A stretch of DNA of 37,808 nucleotides from positions 1 through 37,808 of the forward strand of contig JAEETK010000009.1 of NCBI GenBank assembly GCA_016290315.1, written 5' to 3'. A model generated the notes under the pieces. The model was not told where the DNA came from, did no database searches, and saw only the letters and a list, made by a program, of their open reading frames with translations. The stretch comes from Candidatus Saccharimonadota bacterium. GTDB lineage: Bacteria > Patescibacteriota > Saccharimonadia > Saccharimonadales > Saccharimonadaceae. This document shows positions 1 through 8,874 of this stretch, piece by piece; position 1 is the stretch's first letter, and the number at the start of each line of letters is the position of its first letter. The position numbers were made by a program, and so were the translations under genes.

Positions 1-24
1 ACAATTATTGTAGCACTTTGAACA

Positions 25-33
25 TGCTAAAAT
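25..33 (+). promoter_or_regulatory. Extended -10 promoter, leaderless start of the DUF362 gene
   Basis: TGCTAAAAT lies with its last base six nucleotides before the ATG at 40. No Shine-Dalgarno fits between them. A start site 6-7 bases after the -10 would fall on the A of the start codon, so a leaderless mRNA is inferred. No good -35 is visible, as is common for extended -10 promoters. Confidence 0.7.
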
Positions 34-39
34 ATAAGT

Positions 40-927
40 ATGGATAAAGCAAAAGTCTATTTCGCGAAAGATATATCCCCAGAATCATTACAAAAAGTAT
101 ACGACGCGCTCAATGTGAAACTAACCGGCAAAATCGGCGTAAAAGTCTCCACCGGCGAACGTGGTGCTAAAGGATACCTCAAGGCTAGTCTCATTGGGCC
201 ATTTGTTAAGAATCTAAATGGCACCATCATCGAATGTAATACCGCGTACGGTGGTGCACGCAACAACGCCGAAGAACATATGGAAGTTGCTAAAGAACAC
301 GGCTTCACCGACTTTGCCGATGTAGATATCATGGACGCCGATGGCGAATTCAAAATTCCAGTCAAGCAGGGCAAGCATCTAGAATATGATTTGGTAGGCA
401 AAAATTTTGCCAATTATGACGCCATTATTAATCTCGCGCACGGCAAGGGGCACGCCATGGGCGGCTTTGGCGCCAATCTCAAAAACCAGTCCATTGGCAT
501 CGCTTCGCGCAACGGCAAAGCTTATATCCACACGGCCGGCAGAACAGATGATCCAAACATGCTCTGGCGTAGCCTCCCAAGGCAGATTGCCTTCATCGAA
601 TCCATGGCCGAAGCCGCAACCGCCGTCGCAGATTATCTAAAAGAGAACAATAAGCCTATCGTCTATATTACCGTCATGAACGCACTCTCAGTCGACTGCG
701 ACTGCGACGCAAACCAAGGCGACCCAGTCATGGCCGACCTCGGAATTATTGCTAGCTTAGATCCAGTCGCTAACGACCAGGCTTTTATTGATATGATTTG
801 GAATAGCGAAGATCCAGGTGCTAAAAAGCTACGCGCACGCATCGACAGGCAAGAGGGTCGCGAAATCCTTCCATATGCCGAAAGTCTCGGCCTCGGAACG
901 CGCCAATATGAATTAATCGAAGTATAA
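40..927 (+). CDS. DUF362 domain-containing protein
   Basis: This 295-residue soluble protein fits the DUF362 family, whose biochemical role is unsettled. Features seen are an N-terminal VKVSTGERG segment, a central NTAYGGARNN stretch, INLAHGKGHAMGGFGANLKN typical of the family core, and a C-terminal cysteine/aspartate-rich VDCDCDANQGDP segment with family-like spacing. Many DUF362 proteins carry a ferredoxin-type 4Fe-4S domain with four spaced cysteines. That domain is absent here; only the CDCD pair is cysteine-rich. No signal peptide or membrane segment is seen. The gene leads a run of four same-strand genes and its start is set by a leaderless-type promoter. CorA follows after 15 bases, so they are probably co-transcribed. 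Family assignment is fairly secure; function is not. Confidence 0.85.
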   Translation: MDKAKVYFAKDISPESLQKVYDALNVKLTGKIGVKVSTGERGAKGYLKASLIGPFVKNLNGTIIECNTAYGGARNNAEEHMEVAKEHGFTDFADVDIMDADGEFKIPVKQGKHLEYDLVGKNFANYDAIINLAHGKGHAMGGFGANLKNQSIGIASRNGKAYIHTAGRTDDPNMLWRSLPRQIAFIESMAEAATAVADYLKENNKPIVYITVMNALSVDCDCDANQGDPVMADLGIIASLDPVANDQAFIDMIWNSEDPGAKKLRARIDRQEGREILPYAESLGLGTRQYELIEV

Positions 928-942
928 AGGGAAACTACGAGA

Positions 943-1878
943 ATGTTGCGGTTTTATAAAACGGATCCAGAAACTAAGAAATTAACAAAGCTCGAAGGGC
1001 CAGAGCCCGATTCCTGGATCGACTTAGTCGAGCCCACCGATGACGAAATTGCCAAAGTTCTCAAGATTACAAACATAGATGCCGACCTGCTTACAAAAAT
1101 GCGCGACGACGACGAGCTCCCGCGTACAGAAGCAACTAAAAATGCTACACTAATAGTCGTCGATGTTCCTGCTATCGACGACGATGAGCATTATATTACT
1201 TATCCAGTCGGCATAATCGCCACTAATGATAATTATTTAGTAACAGTTTCTCCGCGCAGAACAAATATTTTTCAAGATTTTCGCAAAGGTCTTATTTCAA
1301 ATTTTCGCACCGCTAAAAAGACCCGCTTTCTAATCCAAACCATGAATGCAGTTGCTGCCAAATATCTAGAAATTCTTAACGATATTTATCGCAAACTCGA
1401 ATACCGCGAAGATATGCTACAGCAGGCTACTAAAAACGAGGACCTCGTCGATTTATTAATGACCGAAAAAACATTGGTCTATTTTACGACCTCGCTAAAA
1501 GAAAATAGCTTAGTGCTAGAACGCATTAATAAAGGGTCGGTTTTGCCATTATATGAAGACGACTTGGATATGCTCGAAGATGCCATCATCGAGAACAACC
1601 AGGCTATCGATATGGCAGGCATTTATCGCGAAATTGTTCAATCTATGGCAGAAACCTATGCGACCATCATTAGCAACAACCAAAACAACATCATGAAATT
1701 CCTCGCCGGCATCACAATCGTGCTTTCAATTCCAACAATGATTTCATCATTCCTCGGCATGAATGTACAATTCGGCATTATCGGCACAGACCCAGCGGCA
1801 GCCACCATTATACTAATCATCTCGTTCGTAGTATCAATCGCGACGGCTATTATCCTAAAGAAGAAAGACCTACTTTAA
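943..1878 (+). CDS. corA: CorA-family magnesium/divalent cation transporter
   Basis: CorA proteins form pentameric Mg2+ channels in the cytoplasmic membrane. The 311-residue length is normal. The N-terminal two thirds is a charged cytoplasmic domain with a long helical region around residues 130-235. Two hydrophobic segments close the protein, near residues 250-272 and 283-305, separated by the signature GMN tripeptide in SSFLGMNVQFG. This filter motif is diagnostic. The tail is short and basic (KKKDLL), as in the family. It sits 15 bases after the DUF362 gene with only a weak AAGGGA upstream, and a small membrane protein gene starts four bases after its stop, so the three genes probably form one operon. 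Other divalent ions such as Co2+ cannot be excluded as substrates. Confidence 0.93.
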   Translation: MLRFYKTDPETKKLTKLEGPEPDSWIDLVEPTDDEIAKVLKITNIDADLLTKMRDDDELPRTEATKNATLIVVDVPAIDDDEHYITYPVGIIATNDNYLVTVSPRRTNIFQDFRKGLISNFRTAKKTRFLIQTMNAVAAKYLEILNDIYRKLEYREDMLQQATKNEDLVDLLMTEKTLVYFTTSLKENSLVLERINKGSVLPLYEDDLDMLEDAIIENNQAIDMAGIYREIVQSMAETYATIISNNQNNIMKFLAGITIVLSIPTMISSFLGMNVQFGIIGTDPAAATIILIISFVVSIATAIILKKKDLL

Positions 1879-1882
1879 AAAA

Positions 1883-2353
1883 ATGGAAAAACGCTCGGTC
1901 GCCATTATTCTTTCTTACAGCGCTCCGATCGTCTTTCTAATAATTGCACTGTTTCTAGGATGGGGGCTCACTAGTTTGTCTCTTATTACAATTTTACTCA
2001 TCTATACAACATATCTGCGTGCGCATAATTTTTTAGGAAACACCATACCAGGCAAATACAACACGCTCGCTAACTACGCCATTGGCACCACCATCTCTAC
2101 TGCCGTAATTATGGTAGATATCTACCTAATACATTATCAAACCATAAATCGCCAACTATTCATTAGCCTTTATGCTGCTACTATTATAACTGGACTAATC
2201 TTTACAATTACCTTATTTATTACCGATCATACTCGACACACCTCAGGAAAAAGCTACCAAAGAGTCAATATCATCACGATGGTTACATCGATTATTCCTC
2301 TAGTAGCCATATTAATTACATCATTAATCGTAGACATAAACTATACATGGTAA
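1883..2353 (+). CDS. Small multi-pass membrane protein of unknown function
   Basis: The product has 156 residues and I do not recognise its family. It is strongly hydrophobic, with about four to five predicted membrane spans: roughly residues 8-27, 29-46, 66-85, 92-114 and 130-151. Short polar loops contain RAHNFLGNTIPGKYN and TDHTRHTSGKSYQR. There is no cysteine pattern or catalytic motif. The start is four bases after the corA stop, so it is probably read from the same mRNA. A new -10 element at 2370 follows its stop, so the operon likely ends here. A role linked to ion transport is only suggested by position. Confidence 0.7.
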   Translation: MEKRSVAIILSYSAPIVFLIIALFLGWGLTSLSLITILLIYTTYLRAHNFLGNTIPGKYNTLANYAIGTTISTAVIMVDIYLIHYQTINRQLFISLYAATIITGLIFTITLFITDHTRHTSGKSYQRVNIITMVTSIIPLVAILITSLIVDINYTW

Positions 2354-2369
2354 AGATTCTAAAACATAA

Positions 2370-2375
2370 TATAAT
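2370..2375 (+). promoter_or_regulatory. -10 promoter element, leaderless start of the DUF308-like gene
   Basis: TATAAT ends exactly six bases before the ATG at 2382, with no Shine-Dalgarno between. It repeats the spacing found at other lead genes in the window. No TG extension is present. Confidence 0.6.
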
Positions 2376-2381
2376 AACAAT

Positions 2382-2960
2382 ATGACAGAGAATAAAAACA
2401 CCGACATTATCGAAGGTCAAGTCGTGAACGAGACCAAAAACAATTCAAAAGCCTTTTTTGCACCAGCCCTCATCGATATAATTATGCTCGCATTGGGTAT
2501 TACTCTACTAATCTGGGCAGACAAAGTCGTCAACGGAATCTCTATGGCGATTGGCGGACTATTTATTCTCTATGCCACCTATAACTTTATAGCTTACCTT
2601 CGTTCCGAAAAGAAAGCCGCCGACACTACGAAGCTTATCGCCGGCATAGCCATGGTGATTGCGGGCATTTTCTTAATTTCCCAAACTGGTTTTATCAAGG
2701 AGATAATCTCTTTCATAGTTGGCACTTTTATTATCATTGCTAGCATGATTAGACTCCAAGACTCTTTCAAGTTGCGCAAAATCAACAAGGAGGCAGCAAA
2801 GATTCCTCTTGTCCTTTCTAGCATCAGCCTAGTCTGTGGTGTCCTTTGCATTCTCGGCAAAATACTCATACCAGACATTTTTCTACAGATTCTTGGCGTC
2901 ATGTTAATCATTTTTAGTTTTTCGGATATTTCTGGACTACTTACAACTCATAAAAAATAA
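2382..2960 (+). CDS. DUF308/HdeD-like six-helix membrane protein
   Basis: This 192-residue membrane protein begins with a polar cytoplasmic stretch of about 25 residues (MTENKNTDIIEGQVVNETKN). About six hydrophobic helices follow in three pairs, each pair ending in a short basic loop (RSEKKA, RLQDSFKLRKINK). The repeated two-helix pattern, with glycine-rich segments such as LALGITLLIWADKVVNGI and GGLFILYATYNF, resembles DUF308, the family of E. coli acid-resistance protein HdeD. The family's molecular role is poorly known. The gene has its own -10 element at the leaderless distance and appears monocistronic, since the next gene also has its own promoter at 2993. Confidence 0.72.
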   Translation: MTENKNTDIIEGQVVNETKNNSKAFFAPALIDIIMLALGITLLIWADKVVNGISMAIGGLFILYATYNFIAYLRSEKKAADTTKLIAGIAMVIAGIFLISQTGFIKEIISFIVGTFIIIASMIRLQDSFKLRKINKEAAKIPLVLSSISLVCGVLCILGKILIPDIFLQILGVMLIIFSFSDISGLLTTHKK

Positions 2961-2992
2961 AAAATAATTAATTGTTTTTAGTATTCAGCTTA

Positions 2993-3001
2993 TGCTAAAA
3001 T
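2993..3001 (+). promoter_or_regulatory. Extended -10 promoter of the secretion-channel operon
   Basis: TGCTAAAAT ends seven bases before the ATG at 3009, giving a leaderless or near-leaderless mRNA. A weak -35-like TTGTTT lies at 2972-2977 with an 18 bp spacer. Confidence 0.65.
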
Positions 3002-3008
3002 AATATAC

Positions 3009-4241
3009 ATGAACGAGGATGGGAGTTTAGGAATCCCTCATGGCGCTCCTAGTGAGGAGGAGACGCCGAGCGAGGCGCCAATAGCGCCCAACGCCGCAGA
3101 GGAGTTATTAAATAATTCGGCCAATACGTCAACCGAAAATCAATTAGACATCTCACACGATACGCCAATCGAGAATCAAACGGTCCCGGTCAACAGCGAA
3201 CCGATAGATATTTTTGCGCAGCAAGGCGCCATCGCGCCTAACGATATGGCTCCAGAATCCAACATAAGCGAAGATACTCCAACGAGTTTCAACGCTACCT
3301 CGCAGGCCACTACTAACCCCACCGCTCAAACTCATCTTTCAAATAACCCTTTTAGTAATCGCAACCATTATCAACACTCCTCACAAAAAACTAGCCCCGA
3401 CATTCCTCAATTCTTCAGCAATGCAATTGCTACAAACGCCACCGTACAAGCCCCTCGCAAGAGCAGGAAAGGCCTATTTATCGGCATCGGCATCGGATTA
3501 TTGGCATTAATTGTAGTAATAGTATTATTGAGTAGTATTACTATATTTAGTGGCAAACCAAATTATAAGGAACAAAAATCCGCTTTTAATCGATACGCAA
3601 ACAAATTGCTATTCAATCTAGATAGCGACAAGGATATACCAGACCGCGAAAAGAATACCGCCTATAGCTATGAGACCATGCAACAAAACAATTACACTAT
3701 CGATTCATCGTACGTGCTCGACCTAATATCACTGTACGACAATTACTCCTCCTCTCTAGCCAAACTAGATCAATCCAAACTTGACGAAAAATTAAAAACT
3801 TATACAGAAGAAAATAAGAGCGCGCTAATATTCATCCAAAAGTACTCAAATGCCGAAGAGCTTGCATCCGACGACATTTACGAACTGTACGCAGTCTCGC
3901 CAAACGACGCTAATTCCGCCATAGAATCATATTTATCGCTCTTTAGCGACGGTAATAATTCTTATATGGTAAAATACAAATCCTACAAAGAGGAAGAATT
4001 CAATATAGCTCTTAAACTTGCGGAAGAGTACGCAAAATCAGGGTGCCTCTCCAAGACGGTAGATCAACAATGCATCGACAACGTTATCGCTATGGATAAA
4101 AACGACATTGGAATCGGCGACCTATCCAACAATATGTTTGCCAATTCAAATAGCGCTAGCCAATTAATACAAGTATCTTATTCAGATTTATCAATGTTTT
4201 GTTGGGAAATACGAGACATGCTTAACGGAGGTAATTCATAA
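3009..4241 (+). CDS. Single-pass envelope protein with disordered N-terminus
   Basis: The 410-residue product has three parts. Residues 1 to about 150 are low-complexity, rich in Asn, Pro, Thr, Glu and Gln, and likely disordered. A basic patch (PRKSRKG) precedes a membrane helix at about 155-178 (FIGIGIGLLALIVVIVLL). The remaining ~230 residues are polar, helical and probably outside the membrane, with two cysteines late in the domain (GCLSKTVDQQCID) that could pair. No catalytic motif is seen. The layout of cytoplasmic tail, one span and outer domain resembles accessory subunits of secretion systems such as VirB8- or VirB10-like proteins, but I see no direct similarity. The VirB6/TrbL-like gene starts three bases after its stop, so a shared role is likely. 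Confidence 0.7.
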   Translation: MNEDGSLGIPHGAPSEEETPSEAPIAPNAAEELLNNSANTSTENQLDISHDTPIENQTVPVNSEPIDIFAQQGAIAPNDMAPESNISEDTPTSFNATSQATTNPTAQTHLSNNPFSNRNHYQHSSQKTSPDIPQFFSNAIATNATVQAPRKSRKGLFIGIGIGLLALIVVIVLLSSITIFSGKPNYKEQKSAFNRYANKLLFNLDSDKDIPDREKNTAYSYETMQQNNYTIDSSYVLDLISLYDNYSSSLAKLDQSKLDEKLKTYTEENKSALIFIQKYSNAEELASDDIYELYAVSPNDANSAIESYLSLFSDGNNSYMVKYKSYKEEEFNIALKLAEEYAKSGCLSKTVDQQCIDNVIAMDKNDIGIGDLSNNMFANSNSASQLIQVSYSDLSMFCWEIRDMLNGGNS

Positions 4242-4244
4242 TTT

Positions 4245-7200
4245 ATGAAAAAAATCAAACTAACATCAATACTTGTACTATCGCTAGTCGTAAGCATATT
4301 CATTTCTAGCAATTCCTACGCTGATGAAATCACAAATATTGCCGGCTTCACAGAATTAAATAAATGCTACACGGGCCAAGGCGCCCCTCTTAAAAAAGAT
4401 ATTGGCGACATAAAAAACGGTCTATCGATTGATAAAATGTTTACCGGCGATAAAGACGGAAAAGTTGCGATTCCGAACAACTGGCAAAATACAATTGCCG
4501 ACGGGAATCTTTCATGCGAACAATTAATCGTAGGTTATGACCGCGCGAGTGTTCTCGGTAACGGCGGCGGAAAGTGGCCAGCACTCATTTCTGGCTCTCC
4601 TACGGGTACGCCAGCCACTCTCACTCAAGACAAAGCAATCCCCTGGCTAGAAAAAATGGGATACAAGGCAGAGGCTGGCTCCGGCAGCACGAGCGGCGGT
4701 AACTGCGTAAAAATCACATACATAAAAAAGACTAGCGGCAGTTCGTATGCGGACGCTAAGACTAAAAATGGCAAAGAGATTTATACCCACGAACTCTGCG
4801 TAGATAAGCTAACTGACAACAAAATTGCATCAGATAGTAAATTCACCGTAAACGAAAACGGCGAGAAAGAGCTTACCAAGGTAAAAGTCAAAAACGGCAA
4901 GCTCAACCTTACTAAAGGTTCTGTCGACTTAACAGTCGGAACCACGTGGAAGACTATTGTCGAAAACTTTTACAACACACTCAAAGCCAATCGCGCAACC
5001 GTAGAATGGTCAGAAGGCACAAATCACGACGGTACCAGACAGTATTATCATGCCGAACTTAAAATATATGATCCAGCAGACGGACTCAATGGGGGCGTAT
5101 CAGACGGCGATTATGACAAGAAGAATAATCACTGGGTATTTGATACCAGCGCAGCCAACGCTGCAAAAATAGCCATAAGCAAGAACTCTTCCTACAGCGA
5201 CGCTTCCGCATTAAAATTTTCAGCCGACCAAAAAACATCCTTACATCAGCACTATTTCGCTACTTATTTTAAGGCTAAATTAATTTGCGAAGGAGATGAC
5301 GAATATTCAAGCCTTACGGCGGGCGCCGATACTGTTAAGGCTAAGAATGTAACTAGCAAAACATGCTACGCTAGAGCAGAGAACCCTCAGCCAAAACATA
5401 ACCCATTCACGCCGGCAAAAGTTCACGCGATTACAGATAGTCTGACCTGGTACGTAGACTACACGTTCGAGGAGCTAGTCAACCACATGACCGAAGACGA
5501 GCTCACCGGCGCCGCAGCAGCAAACCCAGACGCGGCAAACCAAGATGATAGCGACGCCGCTACACGTGAGCCAGATTGTCAGACTCGTTCGGGGGCGCTC
5601 GGTTGGATTATTTGTCCACTCATTACTACCGCCGCCGACTATATTCAAAGAGCATACTCAAACCTCATTGAGCCATTTCTTAGCATCGATGCTATATTAT
5701 TCGATACTAGCACTAATGGTGGCAAAGCCCTACGCAGCATTTGGTCTATATTCCAAGGCTTCGCAAACCTCGTTTTCGTAATCGTGTTTCTTGTCGTCAT
5801 CTTCTCACAACTAACTGGAGTAGGTATTGACAATTACGGCATAAAAAAGATTCTCCCGAAATTGATTGTTGGCGCCATACTAATAAATTTGTCTTACTTC
5901 ATCTGTCAGCTAGCCATCGACCTGTCAAACATACTCGGTCGCGCTATCGGTGGCCTGTTTAATAATATGTCCGCCGAAATAGACAGCGATCTTTCGCAAG
6001 TATATGTTAACCTCAACCCCACCGAAGCAACAGGCATGCAAGCATTTTTAGATATCGCCAAAGAAAACCTTGGCATGGTTAAATTCATTGCTGGCATATT
6101 AGCTTTCGGCGCATTCCTAGCGGCTGGCCCAGTCATAATTATTCCTGCATTAATGGCCCTTATCTCGCTAGCCGTAGGCGCTTTCTTCCTCTTTGCCTTG
6201 CTTGCTATCCGCCAAGCCGTAGCCGTAATCTTAGTAGTCGTATCGCCACTAGCTTTCGCTGCATATATGCTACCAAACACTAAAAGCCTATTCAAAAGAT
6301 GGCTCGACACATTCAAGGGTCTACTTATGGCTTATCCAATCGCCTCCGCACTCGTATTTGGCGGCGAGTTCGTATCAAAGATTCTCCTAGCAGCCAGCAC
6401 ATCCGACGGCGGTAGCGGCGGAAGCGTCCAAAAAACTATTACGAGCCTCGGCATTATCTTGTCGGCAGCTGTCGTCGCAGTCGCACCTATCTTCTATATT
6501 CCAAGTCTTATCAAAAAGAGCCTTAGCGCACTCAGTGGCGTCACTGCTGCGCTCGCGACTAGACAAAAAGCTATCACATCTGGCGCCCAAAAGAGAGTCG
6601 ACAGCGGTATTCGCAACAGTGGCTGGCAACGTACCGCAAGCGAGAGAAACCAACGTATTGCTGCTGGAATTGGTAAAGACGGCAAATTAACCACATTAGG
6701 CCGCTTACAAAACACTTGGCCCTCCAGGGCGTTAAGGGGCGCAGGCGGACGCGCAAAATTAGCCGAGGCCCGTTCGAAAGCATTGGGCAATGTAAACTCC
6801 AGTATTACGAGCGACCGCATGTTAACTAGTGCTGGTGTACTTGCCGCCGGTGCCACTATTGCCAACAAAGCCAAGTCGCAACTTGTCGATGACGAAATCG
6901 CAAATATGGAAGAAGATACAAAAAACTACAACGTCGACGTAATGGAAGGCCAATTAAAGAAAATATTGTCTAGCAATGAAATTAATGCAGACAATAAAGT
7001 TAAGGCCCAAGCTCTCATGAAAAAGCTATCTCAATCTGGCGGCGATGGCAACAAACGGCTCGCGAGCATAATCAGGAACGATACAGCCTCCGATGCAGGT
7101 AAACAATTACTAGCCAGCTACGCAACAAGCACGGACATAGCAGGGAATATTGGCAACAAAGATGCCTACGTCGCTCAATACTTACGCGACTTCCAAGCAG

Positions 7201-7577
7201 GCACAAATAGCGCCGACAAAAGCTTCGAAGTTTGGTCTAGTACAGAAAGGTTTGGCTCCGACGGTAAAAGCCTAGGAAGTAACGAAGAATTCGTTGCTCA
7301 AAAACAGCTTGACGACGACGAGCGGCTCCTGCAACAAAGTACAGACAGCCTTAAGCAGACCTACGAGGCTGGCAGTCTCGATAAGGAACGCGCCGCACGC
7401 ATACAAGGGAATGATAACCTCAACAAGAAAGACGACCAACATAAGATTCTTACAAATGTCAAGAATCTAACCGATGAGCAATATGCGGCTAGACGAAATC
7501 CTAAAGACAAAGACTACGTAAATCCATTCGACATAAAACCCAAAAACACACCAAGGCCCGGACAATCGACGCCTTAA
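4245..7577 (+). CDS. VirB6/TrbL-like type IV secretion channel protein
   Basis: This 1110-residue envelope protein starts with a signal peptide (basic MKKIK, hydrophobic core, cleavage after NSYA near residue 26). Residues 27-455 form a secreted domain with several cysteines and glycine-rich stretches. A polytopic block follows, with spans near 494-522, 539-560, 612-675 (two to three helices), 689-711 and 731-756. Residues 770-1110 are a charged, Ala/Lys/Gln-rich cytoplasmic tail. A polytopic core with a conserved ALLAIRQAVAVILVVVSPLA helix fits the VirB6/TrbL family, the inner-membrane channel of type IV secretion and conjugation systems. CPR bacteria, including Saccharibacteria, often encode such giants beside VirB4/VirD4 and pilus genes, but none of those is in this window. 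The Shine-Dalgarno GGAGG lies inside the end of the preceding gene. A strong terminator follows directly. Confidence 0.75.
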   Translation: MKKIKLTSILVLSLVVSIFISSNSYADEITNIAGFTELNKCYTGQGAPLKKDIGDIKNGLSIDKMFTGDKDGKVAIPNNWQNTIADGNLSCEQLIVGYDRASVLGNGGGKWPALISGSPTGTPATLTQDKAIPWLEKMGYKAEAGSGSTSGGNCVKITYIKKTSGSSYADAKTKNGKEIYTHELCVDKLTDNKIASDSKFTVNENGEKELTKVKVKNGKLNLTKGSVDLTVGTTWKTIVENFYNTLKANRATVEWSEGTNHDGTRQYYHAELKIYDPADGLNGGVSDGDYDKKNNHWVFDTSAANAAKIAISKNSSYSDASALKFSADQKTSLHQHYFATYFKAKLICEGDDEYSSLTAGADTVKAKNVTSKTCYARAENPQPKHNPFTPAKVHAITDSLTWYVDYTFEELVNHMTEDELTGAAAANPDAANQDDSDAATREPDCQTRSGALGWIICPLITTAADYIQRAYSNLIEPFLSIDAILFDTSTNGGKALRSIWSIFQGFANLVFVIVFLVVIFSQLTGVGIDNYGIKKILPKLIVGAILINLSYFICQLAIDLSNILGRAIGGLFNNMSAEIDSDLSQVYVNLNPTEATGMQAFLDIAKENLGMVKFIAGILAFGAFLAAGPVIIIPALMALISLAVGAFFLFALLAIRQAVAVILVVVSPLAFAAYMLPNTKSLFKRWLDTFKGLLMAYPIASALVFGGEFVSKILLAASTSDGGSGGSVQKTITSLGIILSAAVVAVAPIFYIPSLIKKSLSALSGVTAALATRQKAITSGAQKRVDSGIRNSGWQRTASERNQRIAAGIGKDGKLTTLGRLQNTWPSRALRGAGGRAKLAEARSKALGNVNSSITSDRMLTSAGVLAAGATIANKAKSQLVDDEIANMEEDTKNYNVDVMEGQLKKILSSNEINADNKVKAQALMKKLSQSGGDGNKRLASIIRNDTASDAGKQLLASYATSTDIAGNIGNKDAYVAQYLRDFQAGTNSADKSFEVWSSTERFGSDGKSLGSNEEFVAQKQLDDDERLLQQSTDSLKQTYEAGSLDKERAARIQGNDNLNKKDDQHKILTNVKNLTDEQYAARRNPKDKDYVNPFDIKPKNTPRPGQSTP

Positions 7578-7579
7578 TA

Positions 7580-7610
7580 AAAAAACACCCCCAAAGGGGG
7601 TGCTTTTTTA
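7580..7610 (+). terminator. Bidirectional rho-independent terminator
   Basis: CACCCCC (7586-7592), loop AAA and GGGGGTG (7596-7602) are followed by six T on the plus strand and preceded by an A-run that gives T on the minus strand. It can end both the secretion operon and the convergent minus-strand phosphodiesterase operon, whose stop lies at 7608. Confidence 0.9.
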
Positions 7611-8333
7611 TAATATCTTTTCGCAAATACAATTATTTGCTTTTCGCATTGCCGACAACCGTTCGTCGGTACCCTTAATCGTCCAGACTAAAATCGGCTT
7701 CCGAAGGTTACGTAGAGTATCAACTACTGGAATGTCTAAATCATTTTTGTCTACGGAAATAAAATCACTCAAAAACATCGACCAGTTTACAGCTCTTCGA
7801 AAAACCCAATTCTTAATACCTTTGACGTCCTTAAACATACTGTTTGAAAAAAGCTGTCCAACCGGTCGATCGCGAAATAGATGTCTCAGTTTTCGCACAA
7901 TCAGTGGATGAAAACTTTTTAGAGCGTAATCCCCAACATACCCATCAAGTAATCGCACCAAGGCTTTTTCGAGCTTACCTACAGGAGCATCAGATTTTAG
8001 CTCGATAATAATCGGCACAGCCCCGTTTATTAACGCCAAGACATCTTTTAGCAAGGGAATACGCTCATCTGTTCCATGGAGCCGATATTTTTTAAGCTTT
8101 GCTGCAGACAAAGTTTTTATCTCAATATCCGCACCGCACATCCGTTTGATATTATCGTCATGAAAAACCGCCACACGCCCATCGGCTAACAAGTGGACAT
8201 CCAGTTCAATAATATAACCAGCACGCACCGCCGCGCCAAAAGCCGTCATCGAATTTTCCGGCACGCCGCCACCGTGAAGGCCGCGATGCGCTATCAATGA
8301 CGAGAATAGAAAATCTAGATTTTTCTTGCGCAT
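7608..8333 (-). CDS. ugpQ: Glycerophosphodiester phosphodiesterase family protein
   Basis: GDPD enzymes hydrolyse glycerophosphodiesters, from phospholipid turnover, to glycerol-3-phosphate and an alcohol. The 241-residue protein has the N-terminal catalytic signature LIAHRGLHGGGVPENSMTAF, the metal-binding IELDVHLLADGRVAVFHDD, and a later PIIIELKSD strand, all in family order. Length is normal and no signal peptide is present, so it is cytosolic. I chose the start at 8333 because its ATG shares one base with the TAA stop of the flavodoxin gene (TAATG), which is typical translational coupling. An in-frame ATG 24 bases earlier would overlap that gene more. It is the last gene of a three-gene minus-strand operon. 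The glycerol-3-phosphate product links it loosely to gpsA in this window. Confidence 0.88.
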   Translation of the reverse strand: MRKKNLDFLFSSLIAHRGLHGGGVPENSMTAFGAAVRAGYIIELDVHLLADGRVAVFHDDNIKRMCGADIEIKTLSAAKLKKYRLHGTDERIPLLKDVLALINGAVPIIIELKSDAPVGKLEKALVRLLDGYVGDYALKSFHPLIVRKLRHLFRDRPVGQLFSNSMFKDVKGIKNWVFRRAVNWSMFLSDFISVDKNDLDIPVVDTLRNLRKPILVWTIKGTDERLSAMRKANNCICEKIL

Positions 8334-8866
8334 TAAATAGCCAATTGATCCACCCAATAATACACTTGTTTACGACCACCAGGTTGGCGCGCAAGTTCTC
8401 CCGACATCGCAAAGCCCTGTTCTGGAGCAGATCCGACCGCTTTCTCAGCTACGACGCGAAAAGTATCCACTTCGCCCGAACCACCATGCGTGCAAAATGG
8501 AATTACAATCTTACCCGTAAAGACATGTCTTTCCAAGAATGTATACATAATCATTGGCAAATCGCTGCACCAAATCGGATAGCCAATAAAAATCGTGTCA
8601 TAATCGTCAAAGCCTGGCACATCCTCAGCGTATTCAGGGCGCTCCTGCATGGCACGTTCTTCTGTCGCTTTTACAAGCTTTTGGTCATAGCTATCTGGGT
8701 ATGGTTCTTTTGGCATAATCTGAAAGCTAGTAACATCGTGTCCATCTTCTTTAAGCTTTGCTACAATCGCATCTGCCATCATTGCCGTATTACCAACTTC
8801 ATTCTTCTCGCCAGCAACAACATCCTCGCCGCCCGCCGAAAAGAAACATACTAATACCTTACTCAT
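8333..8866 (-). CDS. Flavodoxin family protein
   Basis: The 177-residue protein has the flavodoxin fold: strand one VLVCFFSAGGEDVV followed by NTAMMADAIVAKL, then DDYDTIFIGYPIWCSDLPM, then KIVIPFCTHGGSG. The last two match the flavin-binding loops of the Flavodoxin_4 group, where Trp flanks the isoalloxazine ring and THGGSG follows. The phosphate loop after strand one (SAGGEDVVAGEKNEVGNT) is longer than in classical flavodoxins, as is usual for this group. It likely binds FMN and carries electrons or reduces quinone-like substrates in the cytosol; the partner is unknown. A strong Shine-Dalgarno (AGGAGG) precedes the ATG. Eight bases separate it from the upstream gene, and the phosphodiesterase overlaps its stop by one base. 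Confidence 0.87.
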   Translation of the reverse strand: MSKVLVCFFSAGGEDVVAGEKNEVGNTAMMADAIVAKLKEDGHDVTSFQIMPKEPYPDSYDQKLVKATEERAMQERPEYAEDVPGFDDYDTIFIGYPIWCSDLPMIMYTFLERHVFTGKIVIPFCTHGGSGEVDTFRVVAEKAVGSAPEQGFAMSGELARQPGGRKQVYYWVDQLAI

Positions 8867-8874
8867 TTTTCCTC

